NCBI GenBank assembly: GCA_009739215.1
Contig: VSJF01000007.1
Location: 868,001 to 932,000 of the forward strand
Direction of reading: 5' to 3'
DNA: 64,000 nt
Source: Floccularia luteovirens
Lineage: Eukaryota > Basidiomycota > Agaricomycetes > Agaricales > Squamanitaceae
The position numbers and the translations under genes were made by a program. Shown in pieces: positions 60,173-64,000 of this stretch (the first letter of the stretch is position 1; each line of letters opens with the position of its first letter). Below the pieces are notes generated by a model that made no database searches, was not told where the DNA came from, and saw nothing but the letters and a program-made list of their open reading frames with translations.

Positions 60173-60701
60173 GGATATCTTATGTATTTGTAGATGTCAC
60201 ATCTTGACGATGGGCGATACACAACAAAAGGGACATTGATGATGCGCTGTGCGTTAATTATCTCAGACGACTGGTTTTCGTTACGCGGCTATCACTGGCA
60301 TAACATGTCAGGCATGATGATTTCGTTCTCTTTTGTTCTGACTGTTATAGCAAATACCCTCCTCTCCTCATCATGCATCGCATCTGTATTTATGAAATTC
60401 ATCTCACGTTATTGAATACAATCACAATAATACACATTCAATCATCTTGCTATTGTTTTCGAGCATCTTTCACAGGATGTAAGATTAGCCTTGCTATATT
60501 GATACCTTCAAGTCACGTTCACAATCGTACCATGTGGATAGAATAGGGAACTTCCCAGGATGATTGCAGTCCTTATCAGTCAAGTTCAGAGGAATATGTA
60601 GCGATGCATGGAATTCTAAAAGCAATTCCACAGGTTGCACACAGCCACCGACAAATCCATATTGTAGTGGGTTGAGTTGACCTACCACTTGGAGGAGAAA
60701 T
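60173..60701. promoter_or_regulatory. Intergenic between the arrestin genes
   Basis: 529 bp that hold the promoter of the second copy. It has short open frames only and no sequence similarity to coding exons that I can see. Confidence 0.5.
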
Positions 60702-62270
60702 ATGGCCACGAATAACAATAACTTGGGCGAATCCGAACTTCCAGGTTATAGCAGTTTGCCACCCCCGGATAAGGGTCCCACGAAGTCCGAGTACCAATGT
60801 TCTTTGGAAGCGAAGGGACGAAAATGGATAACCCTCTTCGTAAAGAGTCGCGCTAAAAGTTCAACTGTATTACCCCTATTCCTTGAGGGGGAAGTTATCT
60901 CGGGTCACGTCGAACTTGATCTGGATAAAACTGAAACAATTAAAGGTATCACGATTGAGGTAAGTATTCTCCTCATATTTACATTATAAATCCAATTTAA
61001 TTCTTTTGCTGGTCAGGTGAAAGCGGGGACAACGTTCGTTGGTCAGGAAGAGGAAGTATTCTTGAATTTAAATCAAGTGCTCTGGACACCAAACGGATCT
61101 GGACCAAAAATTAAAGGGAAACATTCATGGGATTACTCGTTCATTTTGCCAAAGACTGTGCAAGTGAAAGAACCGACTGGAGGCATAGGAACATATGATC
61201 TCCCACCCCAATTTTCTGAAAGAGCCAGTCCTGCGTATATTGTTTACAAACTAGTTGTTACCATAAAGCGGGCGATGCTAAGGGTCAATGATTCGTACGT
61301 GAATATTTCCTATGTTTTCAATAAATGATTGTAAGGTGAAATCATGTACAGGCTCGAAGCAAACTTTACCTACCTAACATTGTCTTCACCTGATCCTCCT
61401 TCTGCCCTTCGGCAATTATCTTATGTGGAGCGCAGTCCGCTTGTAGGCCCAGAAGGAGACCCTGAAGGATGGAAGGTGCTTCCATCCGTGAAGATTAAAG
61501 GCGTTCTGTTTGGCACAAACGAGGTCGAGTTGGACTGCATAGTAAGCTGGGATATCCTAATTAAATGCCTTGCTCAATCATTTTCGTCTTGCAGCTTTCT
61601 ATTGCGACACCAGTAAGTATCATCAAAGTAAAAGCAACCTACATAATTTACGATAAAAATTAGCTTTGCTATACGGTCGGCTCACCAATCCCATTAATGT
61701 TGAGCATCACCAGTCAAAACACTCAAGCACTAGACCTTCTCGCCCAGCCAAACGCGATACGAATACGACTCGTTAGGACAATGGCAACAGGTTCAGATGC
61801 TACGGTAGAAACTCAACTGCGAAGGACAAACAACTACTTCGTGACTAATATAAGCCACGCATATTTCTGGCCTTCCATGGAAGGGGCGAAAGAAGAAAAT
61901 AAAAGAATATTGGAAGGAGAGATAGAAGTGACCAAAGGATCTAAGCAAAGCTTTCTGTTTCCCCGATTCACAATCCGCGTGAGGAGTCTTCTCTTTCTCT
62001 CATTCAGTAATGTTGATTGACTGAAATAAAATTTAGTATTTCATTGACTTTTTCCCATTCGAGGCACCCGGCTTTGCACTAGTGGACGTCGAGAACGATA
62101 AACAACTTTTATCTGAGCAAGTGACAATAGTTCTTAAACATGCGGCTGGGGTTACCCCCGTGTCTCATGCACCTCCGGGTTACGAGAAACCCCAAGGGGT
62201 AGATTATAATAAATCTGTCGGCCTACTGGAAAATGGAAACCAGCGGTTTTTCCATCATAGTCTTAGATAG
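60702..62270 (+). CDS. Arrestin-like protein, downstream copy
   Basis: Exons 60702-60959, 61017-61294, 61352-61541, 61595-61612 (18 nt), 61665-61978 and 62037-62270. Product opens MATNNNNLGESELPGYSSLP and runs RKWITLFVKSRAKSSTVLPL, EGEVISGHVELDLDKTETIK, GITIEVKAGTTFVG and HSWDYSFILPKTVQVKEPTG. The C-half shares LRQLSYVERSPLVGPEGDPE, GWKVLPSVKIKGVLFG, LSIATPLCYTVGSPIP and QALDLLAQPNAIRIRLVR with the upstream gene. Exon 3 is 190 nt in both copies and the same 18-nt microexon is kept. Exon 5 is one base short: a missing base near 61680 within GTCG-CTCACC breaks YTVGSPIP. Paralogy is clear; N- and C-termini differ. Confidence 0.86.
61595..61612 (+). other. 18-nt microexon (LSIATP)
   Basis: Six codons between CAG at 61592-61594 and GTAAGT at 61613. 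It corresponds to the LSLAKP microexon in the upstream paralog. Confidence 0.85.
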
Positions 62271-62370
62271 GTGGAGTCTATGGGGCATGCAAGCTTTTTC
62301 TTTTCGTTCTATGTTTGATAAATTATGGAAACCTCTGTATCCTGTAATATTAATGTGCTTACGCTGAAGG

Positions 62371-63515
62371 TTATGGGATCTCCGCTACTGTATCATCCAT
62401 AGACATGAGCAGCAACGTTTCGAAAGTATCGTCACATTTTCTGGACTGTGTTCCCCAGGCACCTACGCCATTGATCAAGTCGGTATCTTCAGGAGGTATT
62501 GCCCAAGTACCGGATTCATAACGTCGGTGGCCAACAAATACATATATATCATCATCGAGATCCCTCCCGAAACGACACCAATTTGATGCATCTTTAATTT
62601 TATGCAATACTGGTTTGAATTCGAACCACAAGCCAAAGGCAGCCCAAAATGGGGTTTCTTTCGCAAGACTGCGTATTTTATAAGCCATCACAATAGTTGG
62701 ACTGTCCCTCTCATTCACTGAGTTTGCCATTGAGCAAAAGGGAGGAGAGGAAAGCAAGAGCAATGTGCGAAGGAGCGGACCAAATAGCTCAGGAAAATAT
62801 ACCTGGCGGTTGATGAGGATTTTTCCAGTTGGGCATAAAAGTGTTATAACCGACCAGATCGCTGCAGATTATATGGGTAAGCTTTCTTTGCGCATTGGAC
62901 CTCTGTTCAATTGACAATTCCAGTGCAAGTTCCGCGACATGTTTTTCGTTTCCCCACGAGAGTGACTTCACAATGGCGGAGGCGGCGTTACTCCCAGAGC
63001 CGTTTGGCATGTGGCTCAAATTTCTTGTCAGCAAAGGACCTACCTAATAGCACATGTTAATCGGGGTCGATGGAGAAATGGCATATGAAATAGGCGAACG
63101 TCTGGGAGATCGGTTACAAAGATAACATCACGATTCGGATCCATGACATCGGCAATACATGCCCCAACCAGACCAGTACCAGAACCCAATTCGACCATAG
63201 TTAACATTGAACCTTTGTCTTCACATCCGATAAAGGGGGGGTCGAAAATATATTGTGGTGGCGCTGTCACATACAAAGCCATGAAATACGCGGCCTCCCT
63301 AAGAATGACTGCTGAGGAAACATTGTAGATAGTGTATCTATTCTTCGAATGTACCATATTCGACCAGCAATACCAAATTTATGGATGGCTTCACTCTGGG
63401 CATCCGTACCCCATATATCAGAGGCGAAGCTGGACGGAGCATTGGCGATTGTGCTGAGATGAGGATGAAAAGAAGAGGGATTTATGTTGAGATGGTGAGG
63501 AAAGTTTGGATGCAT
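62371..63515 (-). CDS. Rrg1/METTL21-type protein lysine methyltransferase
   Basis: SAM-dependent enzyme of the Methyltransf_16 family. The ATG at 63513-63515 gives MHPNFPHHLNINPSSFHPHL; DIWGTDAQSEAIHKFGIAGR leads across an intron to IWEAAYFMALYVTAPPQYIF. The SAM-binding loop is MVELGSGTGLVGACIADVMD. DVIFVTDLPD then follows, with VCPLLTRNLS after the next intron, and an IICSDLVYFPELFGPLLRT-type DxVY-like site. The end is FETLLLMSMDDTVAEIP, stop at 62371. By family it could methylate a lysine on a translation factor or chaperone; the substrate is not readable. It is divergent from the carrier gene (170 bp between starts). Confidence 0.9.
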
Positions 63516-63685
63516 AGCACGGAAAGATATTTATTTATTTATTTGTGCAATTTCACATGAATCAGAGTTGTTGATGTCATGTTGGATATCTTAGCACCGG
63601 TCCCAGGTATCCCCGCCTCCCGGGTCCTAGTAGGTCGTCTACTTATTTACCTTCGCATACGAGTCTCCTTCTTTCCGTTTATACA
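63516..63685. promoter_or_regulatory. Divergent promoter of the methyltransferase and carrier genes
   Basis: 170 bp. It contains a (TTTA)n microsatellite at about 63528-63543 on the methyltransferase side and a CT-rich tract before the carrier ATG. Confidence 0.45.
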
Positions 63686-64000
63686 ATGCCTGTACAGTCG
63701 AAGCCAGTACAACTGCTCACTCCTTTTGGCGCGGCTCTAGCTGGTGCACTAGGGGGCTGCTTTAGTACAGCGTAGGTCCTTTGTCTTTCGCAGAATATTC
63801 TCCACTGATAACGACCTCGAATTACAGAGTCGTGTATCCTCTAGATGTGTACGTTCTATATCTTTGAGTAGTTACTGTCTCTGACTTGACGTTAGCGCCA
63901 AAACACGTATACAAGCATTACCTTCTGATGCAAAGGGTAAAGGCAAAGATGACTTGTCCATGTTATCTGTTATCCTACGGATATACAAGAAAGAAGGCAT
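63686..64000 (+). CDS. Peroxisomal adenine-nucleotide carrier, N-terminal part (runs off the window)
   Basis: Mitochondrial-carrier family, PMP47/ANT1 (SLC25A17) type, which moves ATP or CoA-type nucleotides across the peroxisomal membrane. The ATG at 63686 opens MPVQSKPVQLLTPFGAALAG. Exons 63686-63771, 63838-63848 (an 11-nt exon) and 63896 onward join with phase kept to read ALGGCFSTAVVYPLDVAKTR, the first carrier signature PxDxxK. The joined sequence ends inside the matrix helix (SVILRIYKKEG) at the window edge. The peroxisomal assignment rests on the first helix only, so a mitochondrial member is possible. Confidence 0.9.

Overview
The window is nuclear DNA of a filamentous basidiomycete, most likely an Agaricomycete. 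The genes are dense and split by many introns of roughly 45-70 bp with GT..AG ends. Promoters often carry a pyrimidine-rich tract before the ATG. Several products belong to families typical of mushroom-forming fungi: a DUF6593-like protein, a small secreted thaumatin-like protein, a BioD-BioA fusion and a three-repeat paladin. I see no prophage, transposon, CRISPR array, rRNA or tRNA. I do not attempt a species name.

Layout, left to right: VPS34 3' end (+, cut by the left edge); BioD/BioA biotin fusion (-); nucleoporin NUP159/NUP214 (+); pICln (-); LSB-type SH3 protein (+); about 1.6 kb with no supported gene; DUF6593-like protein (+); paladin-like triple phosphatase-fold protein (-); GT-B glycosyltransferase-like protein (+); AVT3/4-type vacuolar amino-acid transporter (+); peroxiredoxin-like AAED1-type protein (-); thaumatin-like secreted protein (+); eIF6 (-); NDUFAF7 (+); FRA10AC1 (-); Ser/Pro-rich protein (+); 2.9 kb gene-poor stretch; small Ser-rich protein (+); CTF8 (-); ATG15 (-); neutral trehalase (-); FG nucleoporin NUP49/NUP58 (+); unrecognised protein (-); bHLH factor (+); unrecognised coiled-coil protein (+); MIC60 (-); two tandem arrestin-like genes (+, +); METTL21/Rrg1-type methyltransferase (-); peroxisomal PMP47/ANT1-type carrier (+, cut by the right edge).

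This is mostly housekeeping content and not a dedicated cluster. VPS34, ATG15 and the vacuolar transporter all act in the autophagy/vacuole pathway, and two FG nucleoporins lie in the window, but nothing shows that they are co-regulated. Divergent pairs share short promoters. Convergent pairs are very tight: VPS34 and the biotin gene have stop codons 13 bp apart.

The oddest sequence-level feature is a set of at least ten single-base reading-frame breaks in otherwise well conserved genes. Three fall in the biotin gene. Others are in NUP159, AVT3, ATG15, MIC60, the Ser/Pro-rich gene and the second arrestin. All but one are an extra base. Consensus errors are the simplest explanation, but the biotin gene deserves a check for real decay. 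The other notable structures are a conserved 18-nt microexon in both arrestin paralogs, a GC-AG intron in the glycosyltransferase gene, and an unusually long loop in the bHLH domain. I found no convincing new multi-gene system.
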